Below, piece by piece: positions 1 through 10,402 of a DNA stretch of 64,000 nucleotides. The notes under the pieces were generated by a model that searched no databases, was not told the origin of the DNA, and saw only the letters and a list, made by a program, of their open reading frames with translations. This DNA comes from Nematostella vectensis (lineage: Eukaryota > Cnidaria > Anthozoa > Actiniaria > Edwardsiidae): contig NC_064044.1 of the NCBI RefSeq assembly GCF_932526225.1, positions 2,053,001 through 2,117,000 of the forward strand, read 5' to 3'. The first letter of the stretch is position 1; each line of letters begins with the position of its first letter. A program made the position numbers and the translations under genes.

Positions 1-109
1 ATTGTTTTAAAGGGTTTTGGATTATATACTGGTACTGCTATATCAAGATTAAATGAAAAGGTAACAAAGACCTCAAATGCCAATTGTTAATACTTATTTC
101 TAAATGTAG

Positions 110-851
110 ATGAGCTGAAGTCATTAACAGCAAGCCATAAGGAGACGAAGGTAGGATTTGACTTGGTATGGGTGATAGGTTAAATTGGCAAATCTTGACT
201 TGGCATGGGTGGTATTGGCTAATTTGGTAGGATTTGACTTGGTATGGGTGATAATGGTTAAATTGGCAGATCTTGAATTGGTTTGGGTGGTATTGGTTAA
301 GTTGGTAGGTCTTGATTTGGTATGGGTAATAATGGCCATGTTGGCTAAGTTGGTGGGACGTGACTTGTTATGGATGGTATTGGCTAAGTTGGTAGGATTT
401 GACTTGGTATGGGTGTTTTTGGTTAAGTTGGTAGATCTTGAATTGGTATGGGTGGTATTGGTTAAGTTGGTAGGACTTGAGTTGGTATGGGTGATAATGG
501 TTAAATTAGTAGATCTTGACTTGGCATAGGTGGTATTTGCTAAGTTGGTAGGATTTGACGTGGTATGGGTGGTATTGGTTAAATTGGTAGGTCTTGATGA
601 TGATGACGATGGCGACGGCGGCAATGATGGCGACGATGATGATGATAGCTTTGATGGTTGTTGTGAGTTGACTGTGCTTACTAACATAGATTATCATTCA
701 TCTATCCTTTTTCAGCAAAATAACAATGGAAGTGAAGAACTTGCTGCGTGTAAATCTGAACTGGAGAAAGCAAAGGAGGAGATTGATAAGGCCTGGGCAC
801 TATACGACAAAGAGAAAGATCGCCTGGAGAAAATCAACTGGCAAATGACAG
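110..851 (+). pseudogene. Truncated duplicate of CENP-E-like coiled-coil exons
   Basis: Two exon-like segments with good splice sites are present: 110-150 (acceptor ...AATGTAG, donor GTAGG) encoding [14 protein letters not shown], and 716-851 (acceptor TTTTTCAG, donor GTAAAG) encoding a coil that starts [20 protein letters not shown] and ends INWQMT. Both, and the intron between them, match the 51134-51925 part of the kinesin gene in this window, on the same strand. The next exon of that series (DELQEKE...) is not found before 1200, so the copy breaks off just after the second exon. It could be a relic of a segmental duplication, the end of a neighbouring paralogue lying to the left, or an assembly artefact. 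No start or stop codon belongs to it here. Confidence 0.75.
155..600 (+). repeat. Intronic minisatellite shared with 51175-51600
   Basis: Imperfect tandem units of the type TTGGTAGGACTTGACTTGG followed by TATGGGTGATAATGGTTAAG. The same family fills the homologous intron at 51175-51600. Open frames on both strands here are only the repeat read through and are not genes. Confidence 0.85.
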
Positions 852-2400
852 GTAAAGTGCTGATATGTAATTATTCAGACGGCCTCGTACTTTCATCTCC
901 CTCGGTGTTTGGAATCCCTGATGAAACACTCGCACTTGTTTTTCATATATTACATGAATACGAACAAAGCCTGGCAAGCACTGACAGGTTCAATTAGTAA
1001 CATGTGTCGATCAGGAGCTTCGAACTTCTGCACCTCTTCATTAACTGTAATAACAGCGTCAGACATCTTCTTTAGACTAGTTTTACAATTTATTCTTTTT
1101 TGTTTATTATTTATGGTGTTAGTTGTTAGTATTCTTGTCAAAAGTTCTGGAAATCTGATGACTTGAGTGTTTCAAAACATTACCCGCGGGAATCAATTCC
1201 TGAAAGCTGTCACACCTCTCGATAAAAACAATCGGTTAAACCATATGACGACTACCTCCAAAAACTTGGAGGTGACTATTGCGCATTCTCAACAGGATTC
1301 GATAGCAGTTTCTCCTGGGAAACAATTTGCCACGGGCGGAGAGGGAAGTGCGCCCACGATATATTTTTCGGGACACAGGCAAGGGAATTTTTTTATTTCA
1401 AAGACATCAATACATTGATAAATGTTTCCTCTATCTAAATGAAGATAGTAGGTCATTTTTTCGTCAAGGTTACATTTTTTTTTTGCGTTATTCGAAAAAA
1501 TTAAAAGCTGCTACCGCTCATTTAGCTCACGCAAGACCTTGAGCGGCTACCCCTCACCCCCTGGCTACCAAGCCACTGCGAATAATAAACTACACAATTA
1601 TTGATCAATGCGAGTAATTTGGTTCCTTTGTTGACATGGACGGGTCTTTACCGACTTTATCCTACGACTATAGACAAACATTAACACACGTTTCGTAACG
1701 TTTCCAATCTCACCCTTTCGTGGTCATCGGGGTTTCAAAGCCAGAAACTTGTTATTTAGGCTAAAAATCGAAAAAAAGGGAAGACAGCCGTGCAGCTTGT
1801 TTTTTCCTTCTTTTACCGGAAGCCGTGCTAGACACAGCGAAAAATAAATTGTTAGCGAAAACATATTTTTTTTCGTGAAAAACAAAACTATAGATCTTGT
1901 AATACTGTGTTTAAGTCTTCCTTTATTTCGCTTTTGCCGATAGAATGTCAGTACAGCCAGTTTCAAGCCCGCAACGAATTGTATTTTTATACTGTAAGAA
2001 AGCTAGCAGTCACAATGAGAATACAAACATATCCGGGCGTTGAACATGATGTCGAAGAAAGATAAGGTTGTTTACATTATTCCCCTTCTATATACCGAAA
2101 TTATCACGTTTTTGTAATTTGCTCATACATTGAAATCACTCACTTTGACAGAGCAGTGCATGGTAAAAAAGTTATCCATCCAGACAGACATGACTGGTAA
2201 TGACATTTTGTCCAGCGGGTTAGGAACTCAGAATAGTTAATTGTGATAGGATTTTCCCGTGAGAATTGTGATAAGAGTTTCCCGTGAGAGAAAAGACCCT
2301 TGAAATTGAGATAAACTTGAGAAACACTGCGAGCTACCAAAGAGAAATTGTTTACACTTAATTAATAGACACCCCCCAACACTCAAAATCCTGGCTATTC
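852..2400. other. Intergenic, no gene recognised
   Basis: Past the truncated duplicate I see no coding exon, RNA gene or clear repeat. All open frames are under 90 codons and resemble nothing I know. The left end of the Polinton relic must lie near the end of this stretch, but I could not find a terminal inverted repeat. Confidence 0.5.
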
Positions 2401-2489
2401 ACCTGTTTGGGGAAGTTCTAGCAGCTAATATTACTAGTCCTAATGCAACTTTGTTTAAACTCTCCGAAGTGTCACAGTGAACTTAATTT

Positions 2490-4160
2490 AGCATATGAGG
2501 CTTGAATTGGATGTGATGCATAAAAAAATACCTGCGAACTTATTGTTAGCGTTACCATATCCGTTGGCTATGTTTGATATACCACCCCTCGTGCCTTTTT
2601 CGATAAATTGGAACATATCGATGTCATTCATGAGTTCTAGCCTGATGTCGGTCATCTTTCGCATAGCATCCCATGAGAGGCAGGGGGGTGTGAATTAGTT
2701 GCATGGGTCCAGTTTGTAGTACACTAGACATGTTTTCCTGAGGTTCTCAAACACATCAGCCAGCCGTAGTATGTCAGACTCAAGGTATAGGTCGTGGTAG
2801 TCGCCCATAGTCCCAAGCTTAAACTTCTTCCACACGGTTCTAGCATGCTTGTGATCGTCCTCTGGGATGTGTTGGTCGTACATGGTGCTATGGAAATCCT
2901 CCTTCGCCGGTAGCTTGTCGTTGAACCTCTCAAAGCTGTCCATATACTCCCTTTCTAGCCATAAGGTCGAGTCTCTTACCTTTAATTTCAATGACTCCCT
3001 AGCTAGGTTGCCTACCAAGCTGGAGCTCATAAACTGGAAGCTGTCTATAAAGGTGAGATGGTTGCCAAGCATGAAGGCTATGTACTTCTCCATGTTGTTC
3101 GGTATAGCGTTGATGTCCATTTGTTTCTCTTCACCCTTATTGTTTGCATATGTGTGCTTCTTTACAATGGCTCCGATTTCCTGCATTATGAAATGGCTGT
3201 CGTAGCCTCTTAGGTTGTGAAATATGACGGGTACCTTTATCCCCTCAGGATTGATTCTAAGTTTCAGGTTACACTCTTGGTGTGCCGAGCCTCTGTACTT
3301 ACCAGTTATGTGGCAGTGGTCTCGAACTCGAGTGTCCTTTTTAGTGTATTCCTTGTTACATATATGGCACTCTTGGGTTTTTTGGAATTGGTCCTTTTTA
3401 GTGCTTTATTGGAGTGCTTCTTCATAACGTTTTTACAGTATTTGACTTCTTCTAGCATCTTCTCCATGAACTTGTACACGGCTTTTTCACCTTTGTAAAT
3501 CTGCGTTTGCTTTGTATACTTGTCATCATAGGTAAAGACTACAGCACTTTATAGGCACATCCACAGTCGGTATGTTTTGGTAGGCTCCAGTGTATGATTT
3601 ACTATCATCAGGTTGGCATCCATGGATCTTTTCAATTATAGCCTCAAAAACAGCGTAGTTGACGAATGGTACTGGTTGTTGCTTGTGGTGGTTTGTGAAT
3701 TTTACTATGTTATGTTCCTTATCAGGCATCTTGACCGCCTGTGTCCTATTAATCTTGAGGCATTTTTCAATGTGGTTGGTTAGTACTCTTTCAGAGCTGA
3801 ACACTGGAGGCAGCTCATGCAAAAGTGCTTCTTATTTTCATGTTTCGTTTGGTTGAACATAAATTTGTTGAAGTTTTCGATGAGTACGTAATGCTAGTTA
3901 CTACCCTCAGCTCCATATGGTCTTCAATCCTCTCCTTTGATACGTATATTGGGTACGGTTGTTCGCTATCGTAACTGAATACATTGATGATGATCCTGTT
4001 TTGCTTCTCGATTCTGCTGAAGCGTTTGACAGTCACTGGAAACTCAACACCTGAGTAGTCCAATTCGTTGACAAATGCCTTACATCAGGTTTCTTAATTC
4101 GCTGGGGGTCTTTATCCGGTGGATTTAGGTGTCTGATGTGGCACCATCTGAAGTCATTTT
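2490..4160 (-). pseudogene. Protein-primed DNA polymerase B (pPolB), Polinton type, broken
   Basis: In a complete element this enzyme replicates the linear element DNA from a protein primer. Reading down the minus strand from about 4150 I see segments in several frames with the family's order. First is a stretch with DFRWCHIRHLNPPDK (about 4150-4080), then MDYSGVEFPVTVK (4063). Next are the Cys/His element ending VRDHCHITGKYRGSAH (near 3310) and the exonuclease-side FHNLRGYDSHF (near 3210). The polymerase-side segment with TMGDYHDLYLESDILRLADV follows near 2780. A TAA at 2695-2697 interrupts the frame right after YYKLDP, and homology resumes beyond it (RGGISNIANGYGN, near 2560). Frameshifts occur near 3550 and 3820. 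The catalytic palm and C-terminus are missing beyond 2490. Confidence 0.88.
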
Positions 4161-4680
4161 AATGCTCGAATGTTTGGTGCTGTTGTACTGCTTCAGAATC
4201 TTAGGAAGTATTTCTAAATATTGCGTATTGCCTTGAGCTGTGAATAGTGTCCACATTTTGGTTTAATTGTTCTCTTCCATTGTTCGCAAACACTCTTTTC
4301 TTCGTTTTTCAGAATACATTTTTATACCATTTTTCTCAAATAGGTCTTTCAGGTGTCTGTTATAGAATTCTTTGCCTTTATCGACCCATAGATGCTCTAA
4401 TTTTCTTCCTTCCTTGAATACCGTTCTGAATGCTTCAGTTACAGTTTCACCTTTTTTATCGTTTAATGGTATGATCCAACCATATTTACTAAATACGTCT
4501 AAAACCATTAGTAGGTATCGAAACCCTTTATTCCATTTGCTAAACTGTTGCGTCGGAACACCATATCTCATCTGTATGATTAACTATAACACGCCGTCGG
4601 GTGAATTTCCTTTTTACTGGCTTGTGTAATCCATCAGCTAGTTTTTCTTGCCAGTTTTCTTCACTCGACAGCTTTTCCGT
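4150..4680 (-). pseudogene. Polinton integrase (retroviral-type, DDE), broken
   Basis: The reading frame passes through LADGLHKPVKRKFTRRR (near 4640) and DEIWCSD (near 4550), then after a frame change through KWNKGFRYLLMVLDVFSKYG and LWVDKGKEFYN. In the family these give the first catalytic Asp (CSD) and the second (VDKGKEF). The third acidic residue sits in another frame near 4284 (CEQW), so a frameshift in an A-rich run has split the core. The C-terminus (QYLEILPKILKQYNSTKHSS, near 4190) runs straight into pPolB sequence at about 4150, which suggests that a deletion joined the two genes and removed the chromodomain end. The start overlaps the end of the upstream phospholipase-like gene in a different frame. 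Confidence 0.85.
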
Positions 4681-5120
4681 TTTTTGGCTTTTTAACACCG
4701 AGACCAAGTTTTCGTTTTGTATTGATAAGGAAACATGCGGTCGACCCCCACTAAGGCATCTCACGATACGGTATTCGATCAAGCGACTCGACCATTTTTT
4801 TTTTCGCACTCCCCTTTGTTCATCCCCATGTCATCGAAGATGTCGTGGTGTGTCGCGAGTTGTTATTCGAGCTGGTTGTACGGCCCCATATATTTATAGC
4901 TCCCAGGTGTCAACCCACCCTTGGGCTTAGGCAGGTAGCCGATCATTTTATGGATATCGAGTTTACCACCTTCTTTTGCGCTGATGAATCTGCTCTTAGT
5001 TATACCACATGATGAACAGGTACATATTAGCATCATACGTCCGTTTTTAGTCCTCTTGTACCGTTCAGAGCTTGGGATACAATCAGTCACTCTCTTCTCC
5101 TTGGTACAGTAAGACTTCAT
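4663..5120 (-). pseudogene. Phospholipase-A2-like structural protein with Cys cluster, broken
   Basis: The ATG at 5120 follows a TCTAA promoter-like motif. The N-terminus (MKSYCTKEKRVTDC) and ICTCSSCGITK give a Cys cluster that could bind zinc. A PLA2-like part follows, with YKYMGPYNQL and, after a TAA stop near 4862, HHDIFDDMG. The His-Asp pair is the usual active-site signature of viral PLA2-like domains. Similar proteins occur in Polintons, and PLA2 domains in parvovirus VP1 help particles leave endosomes. A role here is inferred only. There is a further TAG near 4755. The frame ends at a TGA near 4663, overlapping the integrase start. The broken frame cannot make a full protein. Confidence 0.7.
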
Positions 5121-5145
5121 ATATTATTAGAGTATACTAAAGTGC
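5121..5145 (-). promoter_or_regulatory. TCTAA promoter-like motif before the PLA2-like gene
   Basis: On the minus strand the ATG at 5120 is preceded by TACTCTAATAATAT, so TCTAA lies 6 bases before the start in an AT-rich context. Three other genes of this element show the same pattern. Confidence 0.45.
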
Positions 5146-5149
5146 GATA

Positions 5150-5426
5150 TCAGAAACTTATGGTTTTCTTCTTGGTAATTTAGACTGATCGAATCATTAT
5201 GAATAGCGTCAAATACAGACCCCTTTTGGTCTCTCTAGGAGGTAGTACAAACACCAGTAGCCGCAAAGTACTGATAGCCTCTCTTGGATCTCATCCCCTT
5301 AAAAACAAGTGTCTTTCCAGACGTAGCCAGGTACCGCTCAACCTCATGTGGCATTCTGATCCTATAACTGTCGAAGACACTGAATAGTCCAGAGCCAGTT
5401 TGGGTAAGGCCTGATTGACACCCCAA
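5150..5426 (-). other. Unassigned minus-strand open frame in the Polinton
   Basis: The frame 5426-5235 (MGCQSGLTQTGSGLFSVFD..., later RSKRGYQYFAATGVC) continues past a stop as FDAIHNDSISLNYQEENH (to about 5155). It lies between the capsid-like fragment and the PLA2-like gene. I do not recognise it. It may be what remains of the C-terminal part of the capsid gene after a deletion, or of a separate small gene. Confidence 0.35.
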
Positions 5427-5439
5427 CTAGCTAGTCCAC

Positions 5440-5675
5440 TAAGAGCACCTTAGGCTAATCAGCAAGGTACCCACCATTCGCTAGCAATTGGACTTTGAAA
5501 ATAACCTCAAAACAGGCGTTGTACCAATCGAGAGGCGCGATTTCTCCACTGTTGTCGGCCACAATACGAGAGTGAGAGTTTGGTGTGCGCCGTTTGCGAC
5601 TTTTGAAACTAGTGGAGTCTCTAAATCTAACGATACGTCTTCATAGCGTTGTTGGTACTTTGGATTTCTATACAT
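5440..5675 (-). pseudogene. Major-capsid-like N-terminal fragment
   Basis: The ATG at 5675 follows a TCTAA motif. The start reads MYRNPKYQQRYEDVSLDLET. After a frameshift near 5580 the reading resumes as DNSGEIAPLDWYNACFEVIF. From general familiarity this resembles the start of the double-jelly-roll major capsid proteins of metazoan Polintons, often listed as F54H12.2-like, which are about 500-600 residues long. Here only about 75 residues remain before stops, so most of the gene has been lost. A profile search would settle the family. Confidence 0.5.
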
Positions 5676-5700
5676 CTATACAATAAGATTAGATAATACT
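5676..5700 (-). promoter_or_regulatory. TCTAA promoter-like motif before the capsid-like fragment
   Basis: Minus-strand sequence TTATCTAATCTTATTGTATAG precedes the ATG at 5675, with TCTAA 13 bases upstream of the start. Confidence 0.45.
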
Positions 5701-5839
5701 TCAAACTCTCACTATTAGCACCCTTCCAGGTCCGTTTGATATACGCTGGACAGTCGTTCGTTGATCCCAGAGTCTGTTAACGAAGCATTTTTGGTTGGTG
5801 TTGGGCTATAGTGGGTTGGGCACCCATTTTGTTCTTCTT

Positions 5840-6076
5840 TCAGAGCTTGAAAATCTGATCCCCTGCTCTGTTCCCAGCGTAATCACCAGTTTTGCTTAGA
5901 GCGGTTAAGACTGCTTTACTCGTCGCATCCTTTACAGCCTTCTTTGCTGTCCTTCCAAGTACTTTACAGCCGAGATTAGTTATCGAGTCAATAACGCCCC
6001 CGCTGTAAATATGCTTCAATACGTATTTACCCACATCAGGGTCATATCTCCTCTTATACTCATGTCGAGAACTCAT
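5840..6076 (-). CDS. Small basic Polinton protein of unknown function
   Basis: An intact 78-residue frame starts at the ATG at 6076, 11 bases after a TCTAA motif. It begins MSSRHEYKRRYDPDVGKYVL, continues with a Gly/Ile/Val-rich segment (GGVIDSITNLGCKVLG) that could be membrane-active, and ends with alternating Lys/Ala/Asp and GNRAGDQIFKL. Small basic proteins with an amphipathic or hydrophobic centre are common in Polintons and adintoviruses and are often thought to be minor virion or core proteins. That role is inference. It is one of the few uninterrupted frames in the element, which may only reflect its short length. Confidence 0.55.
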   Translation of the reverse strand: MSSRHEYKRRYDPDVGKYVLKHIYSGGVIDSITNLGCKVLGRTAKKAVKDATSKAVLTALSKTGDYAGNRAGDQIFKL

Positions 6077-6100
6077 ATATAATTAGGTTAGACTAATATA
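6077..6100 (-). promoter_or_regulatory. TCTAA promoter-like motif before the small basic protein
   Basis: Minus-strand sequence TTAGTCTAACCTAATTATAT directly precedes the ATG at 6076. TCTAA lies 11 bases before the start. Confidence 0.45.
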
Positions 6101-6109
6101 TCGACCTCA

Positions 6110-7337
6110 GTATTAGAGTCATGTGCCACTCGATACCGTTGAGATTGATAGGACGACCAATAAAATCCACGACGTAAAATCTCATACTGCTAATCAAATT
6201 GGTAGCCACATTGTTAAACGGCGCTCTGGTTGGTTGGATGGAGAACGGGTAGCTCCGACTCAAATTGTCTGTCGGTATGACAAATAGCGTATTACTAGCG
6301 CGAACTCCTACAATGCGGTCGTTTATTAGATCAGTGTTGATGTGGAGCGTGTCGATGCTGTTCGTGATGTTGGGTAATTTAGATCCCTATTCAGTCTACG
6401 AGACGACTTTTGGGTCGAATCCTATGAGGTCGCCGAATTTTTTCTTCCTTTAGTCCAGTTCATATTTATCGCCGACTATGACGACGACTTTGTACGTAGT
6501 GAGGACAAATACGATGCTGACATAGATTCGTCGTTACCATCGGCAACCCCTACATGACCGTTCGATTTCATAGCCTGATGTAAAAAGTCGTTCAGATTAT
6601 TGTATGAGTACATCCCACTCGGAAACGTGACGGTTGTACAAGTCGCACTACCATCAGAGGAGTATCATTCCCATGTTTAGGGTTGATGTTATGCCGTCGA
6701 TATCTTGTCGACGGCGTTCTCGTGTCTGGCGTCGTTAGAAAGCCGTAATGACGGGTTCATTTTGATAGTGAAATTATCGGTTCGGCCACGTGCCTCGCGA
6801 TCACGAGATGAGATGTATACAGCTCTTTCTACAATATTCTCCTTATATACAAGGTAGTTAGACAATAGTTCTCCAAGCTGATCGTCTTAGATAACATCCA
6901 ATCTCCTTAGGATATGAGTGATTTCGGAGAACTCACCCTTAACCTAGTCATTACCCGCTTGAATCGAACCACCAAGTAATTCCAACCTAGATAGAAGATC
7001 TTTGGGATCGTTATAGCACACCACACCTGAACCAATTTTTGAATTCTTCTTTGAGGTTCTATGTATTGGGAGCTCACCTAGCTCATTTAGCTCGTTGAAT
7101 ACCATTCTAGAAGTCGCTGTACTTCTTACCACTATTGAAACGCTTTGTGAGTATATCTATTGTATGGAAGTCGACTCTCTTGTCACACACCTTCTGACAG
7201 TCCTTATGGACTATCAGTCTTAGGTGACCCACAAGCTTCAGCACGTCTATCTTTAAAGTCCCGTATCGTCTATTTTGTGATATTTTATATGCATTCCGTT
7301 TTGGTTCGTTGTATACTACTTTTCCTGACTTTACCAT
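6110..7337 (-). pseudogene. Polinton virion-protein-like gene (candidate minor capsid), broken
   Basis: The ATG at 7337 opens MVKSGKVVYNEPKRNAYKIS. After a frame change the protein continues through LPIHRTSKKNSKIGSGVVCYNDPKDLL, DREARGRTDNFTIKMNPSLRL (near 6770) and TVTFPSGMYSYNNLNDFLHQ (near 6610). It ends near 6110 with RFYVVDFIGRPINLNGIEWHM. The end pattern, a beta-rich stretch with ITNS-like and VIPTDNLSRSYPF segments, recurs in Polinton and adintovirus genomes as a conserved virion protein of about 400 residues. Assignment to the minor capsid (penton-like) is inference. Stops and frameshifts fall near 7120, 6690 and 6440. Confidence 0.65.
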
Positions 7338-7532
7338 ATTCTCCCCCTCCTTTTAAGACTCTAACCTTGCCCTATACCTCCGTATCGTATCAATTTTTCT
7401 AGCGAAGTCACTAATTACATCAGCATGTTTTTCCTAGACTTCTAAGTTCGAGTGAGACGCCCCTTCTTCGGCCCTAGCTACCTATTCACTTTGGGAATAT
7501 TCAACGCACAAGATTTGAATCTTGGTGTCCAT

Positions 7533-9690
7533 GGCCCTCGGGGAGAGCAAGGGCCGCCAGGCGCACCTGGTAGGGACGGGAGCTCAGGAAGCAACAAACC
7601 CATCGTCGTCGGTTAGGTTGATACATACGTTTGGCATGACAGAATGTGATCTCGTTATCTTCACTTTCAAATGGGTTAAGCCGATAACTTCAGTATCAGA
7701 GACACGATACGCAACCCGGACGGCATCGCTCAAATCAGTCGGTCAAACACTAGAGTTCTATAGCGATGTTGAGCAGGCACAAAACCCTAGTTACAAGATG
7801 AAACTAGAGGTCACATCCACCAAAACCCTAGAGATTAGAGAGAACAACCTAAGTCAAGATAATAGAGTGATTAAGGTGCAAGGGCTTAAATTCGGCGAGG
7901 TTGGTATCCCACTGACAGACCAAAAGGTAGAGTCAACCGACTATGACACCAACATTTCTGGTGGAGAATACAACCACACGTTTAACAGCTTAACAGAGTG
8001 GATCATGGTGCATGTACTACTGAGTCGTGATATCTACAGAACGTCCACAATGGTACAATTCCCTAATATTAGAGACACCATTCGCTACAGAAATCGGCAC
8101 ATTTGAGGTGACCGCAGCAGGCTTTACCTTCACACAAACAATTCTAAACGTGTCGATAAGACTACGAAGTATCGTCGGGTACACCTTTAAACAGGGATTG
8201 CAAGGGCCGCCGGGCGAGCAAGGGCCGCCAGGTTCGAAGAGAGACGACAGTTGGCTGAGGTTTCAAAGCTCTAAGACCAGCATGACGGCGCTAACTACAG
8301 GCGTGGGGAATGGGGAGCTAATGACTTACAACCCAACCGATCCAACCTTTGGGACGATCCTCTTCGTCGACACACAGCTCAAGGACCCCTCTGGGGGATC
8401 GCACGACTATAGAAACTCTTTCAATGGGGTGTCGCTCAAGACTATATACACAATTATCTACAGCCCGACCAAGAGAATAGCCTTCGGGCTTGAGGCATTA
8501 GGAAAAGACGTAGTATTAAACATAGTAGAAAACGCAGTTGGCAGTGCCAACGTCAGAGTGACCGAAGTGTCCAGTTACAGCGCCAGATTGCGTGGAACTA
8601 AGGGTGATCCACTAACATACGATGTCAACAAATCAACGCACTCACCTGGACAAAGATCATATATCACACACAACGCATTGTGGTTTCTAAACAACCAAAG
8701 CCTTTGGAGCTCAACATCGAGTAACCTGAAAATAATTAGAGGAGCCTATATAATCAAAAGGGCTGTACCCTAAGCTCCAGGGCTTCTACCAAGTAGACGA
8801 TATCCCAAATGGGGCACAAGAAACAATAGCCATCTCTCTACCTATGGATAACACTACCGGACTGACATCATCTAGAGGCTACACCATTTGAATCGAGTGC
8901 TACTGCATAGACCCAAATGTGATGCTTACGATGGGGACCATCAACATCCAAACGGCTTGGTTGGGCTTCCGTGGGGGTAGCATTAAGAGAGGCGCTATAG
9001 ACGGGAAGCCAGACAACCGATTCACTGAGGCTGTAGTCGACACAGGTAACTTCATAGGTACTATCACTTTCGCCGTCTCACATAACTCACCAAGCCCCTC
9101 AAAAGTCCAGGTGTATGCCTTCGGCATCGGAGGCGAAACAGCGGCGAACTATCAGGTGAGCGGGTCAGTCGCCGACGACATAGGAAACAGTGTCCGTATA
9201 GCCTCATGCAGAGCAAAACATATACACCAACCCCAAATATTACTCGGTAATGATGGTTGGAGAGATGTAACTGGTTTTTACATCAGCCTAGGATTGAAGA
9301 ACAGCCAAAACATAATCAAACTAACTATGAATTTAGTCATATATTGCACGGAGATCATCAGTGTGTCCACCGACCCGAGGCTCTACTTCCCCTGGAAGCG
9401 GAGCGTTGGGGACGCCTCATCAATTCATTGGGCAGAACATTGTAGCGTCTAGTAACCAAGTAGGCGCCTCTTGGGGTGTGATCATGCCGAAAAACTACCT
9501 ACACACGAGCACTGGTGTAGTATTCGATAACCCTCAGACACTTTCAGCTGTGTGCTTTACGTATGGGGTGCTAATGGAACAGTCCTACACATCAACACCG
9601 AGACAGGCGCTAACCCTGCGCTTTTTACTAGCAACGTGATATGCGAAGAACTATCCAGCAATGTCGAATACATGTACGATAGCCAAAAAC
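7533..9690 (+). pseudogene. Fibre-like protein with collagen repeats, frameshifted
   Basis: Two short Gly-X-Y runs are seen: GPRGEQGPPGAPGRDG (7533-7580) and GLQGPPGEQGPPG (about 8196-8234). Each is followed by about 170-190 residues of beta-rich, Thr/Ser/Asn-rich sequence. A third similar domain occupies 8919-9640. A collagen-like stalk before globular heads is the layout of many viral fibre or spike proteins that contact the host cell, so that role is inferred. The pieces lie in at least three frames (for example 7522-8106, 8027-8773, 8919-9452, 9361-9639), so the gene is broken by several frameshifts. It is transcribed away from the capsid-like gene at 7337. Confidence 0.6.
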
Positions 9691-9711
9691 AAGAGAACAA
9701 CATCGAGATTA

Positions 9712-9728
9712 TCTAACCATATAATATA
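9712..9728 (+). promoter_or_regulatory. TCTAA promoter-like motif before the hydrophobic-protein gene
   Basis: Plus-strand TCTAACCATATAATATA runs directly into the ATG at 9729. This is the only plus-strand example and matches the minus-strand motifs at 5121, 5676 and 6077. Confidence 0.45.
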
Positions 9729-10154
9729 ATGGACAACGTGTACGAAGCAGAACCGCACAAGAGGTGACCAAATTTGCCCAACCATTCCAACCGAAAAAGA
9801 TAATGGTAAAAGTTTTAGATTACAACAAATCTGTTCTATTAAGAACTCTATTAGCAAAAACCTCGAACACCACCAAAGAGTTAGAAAAAAGTACGCGAAG
9901 TCCCGGTCGATTATAAACAAAATAGCTATCGGATCAGGTTCTCTCTCAGTAGCCTATCAGCTGGGGCATTGGGGACAGGGCTGACCGGGGTTGGTATCCC
10001 TGTGGCTGTATCTTTAGGAGTTCTGTCAGGTTTTAGTGCTATTTTCTCAACAGTGACGGCATCAGTTTCTAAGGGACTATCGAAAAATGTAAAGAAACAC
10101 GCAGACATCGTGATGCTATCTGAACCTAAGTTGAGTTCAATCGATGGTAAATGA
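9729..10154 (+). pseudogene. Glycine-rich hydrophobic Polinton protein, frameshifted
   Basis: The ATG at 9729 opens MDNVYEAEPHKR and soon meets a stop. In the next frame a basic segment RVRKKYAKSRSIINK (near 9885) leads into IGSGSLS. After another shift comes a long hydrophobic Gly/Val/Leu stretch (GTGLTGVGIPVAVSLGVLSG) and a Lys-rich end SKGLSKNVKKHADIVML, stopping at 10154. This order of basic segment, glycine-rich membrane-like stretch and Lys/Leu coil matches a small protein type common in Polintons. Its function is not known to me; a membrane-acting virion component is a guess. At least two frameshifts break it. Confidence 0.55.
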
Positions 10155-10402
10155 AAGACAAACTAAACAAAACTTTTGCATACGGTTTCATTATGATAAG
10201 ACCCCATATGGGAAGCATATACATGTCTCTAGAGAAAGATGGTGATCACTTCGTCTCCACCCGTTTAGTTATAAACTCACTACCTTAATAATATTCCAGT
10301 GTTCTATGACGGATATATTTCATACATTGTCTCATACTCTGCTTTTTATCTTTCAATTGAAACAATTAGTAGAGAATGAACTTCATCTAAATATAGCGTT
10401 TT

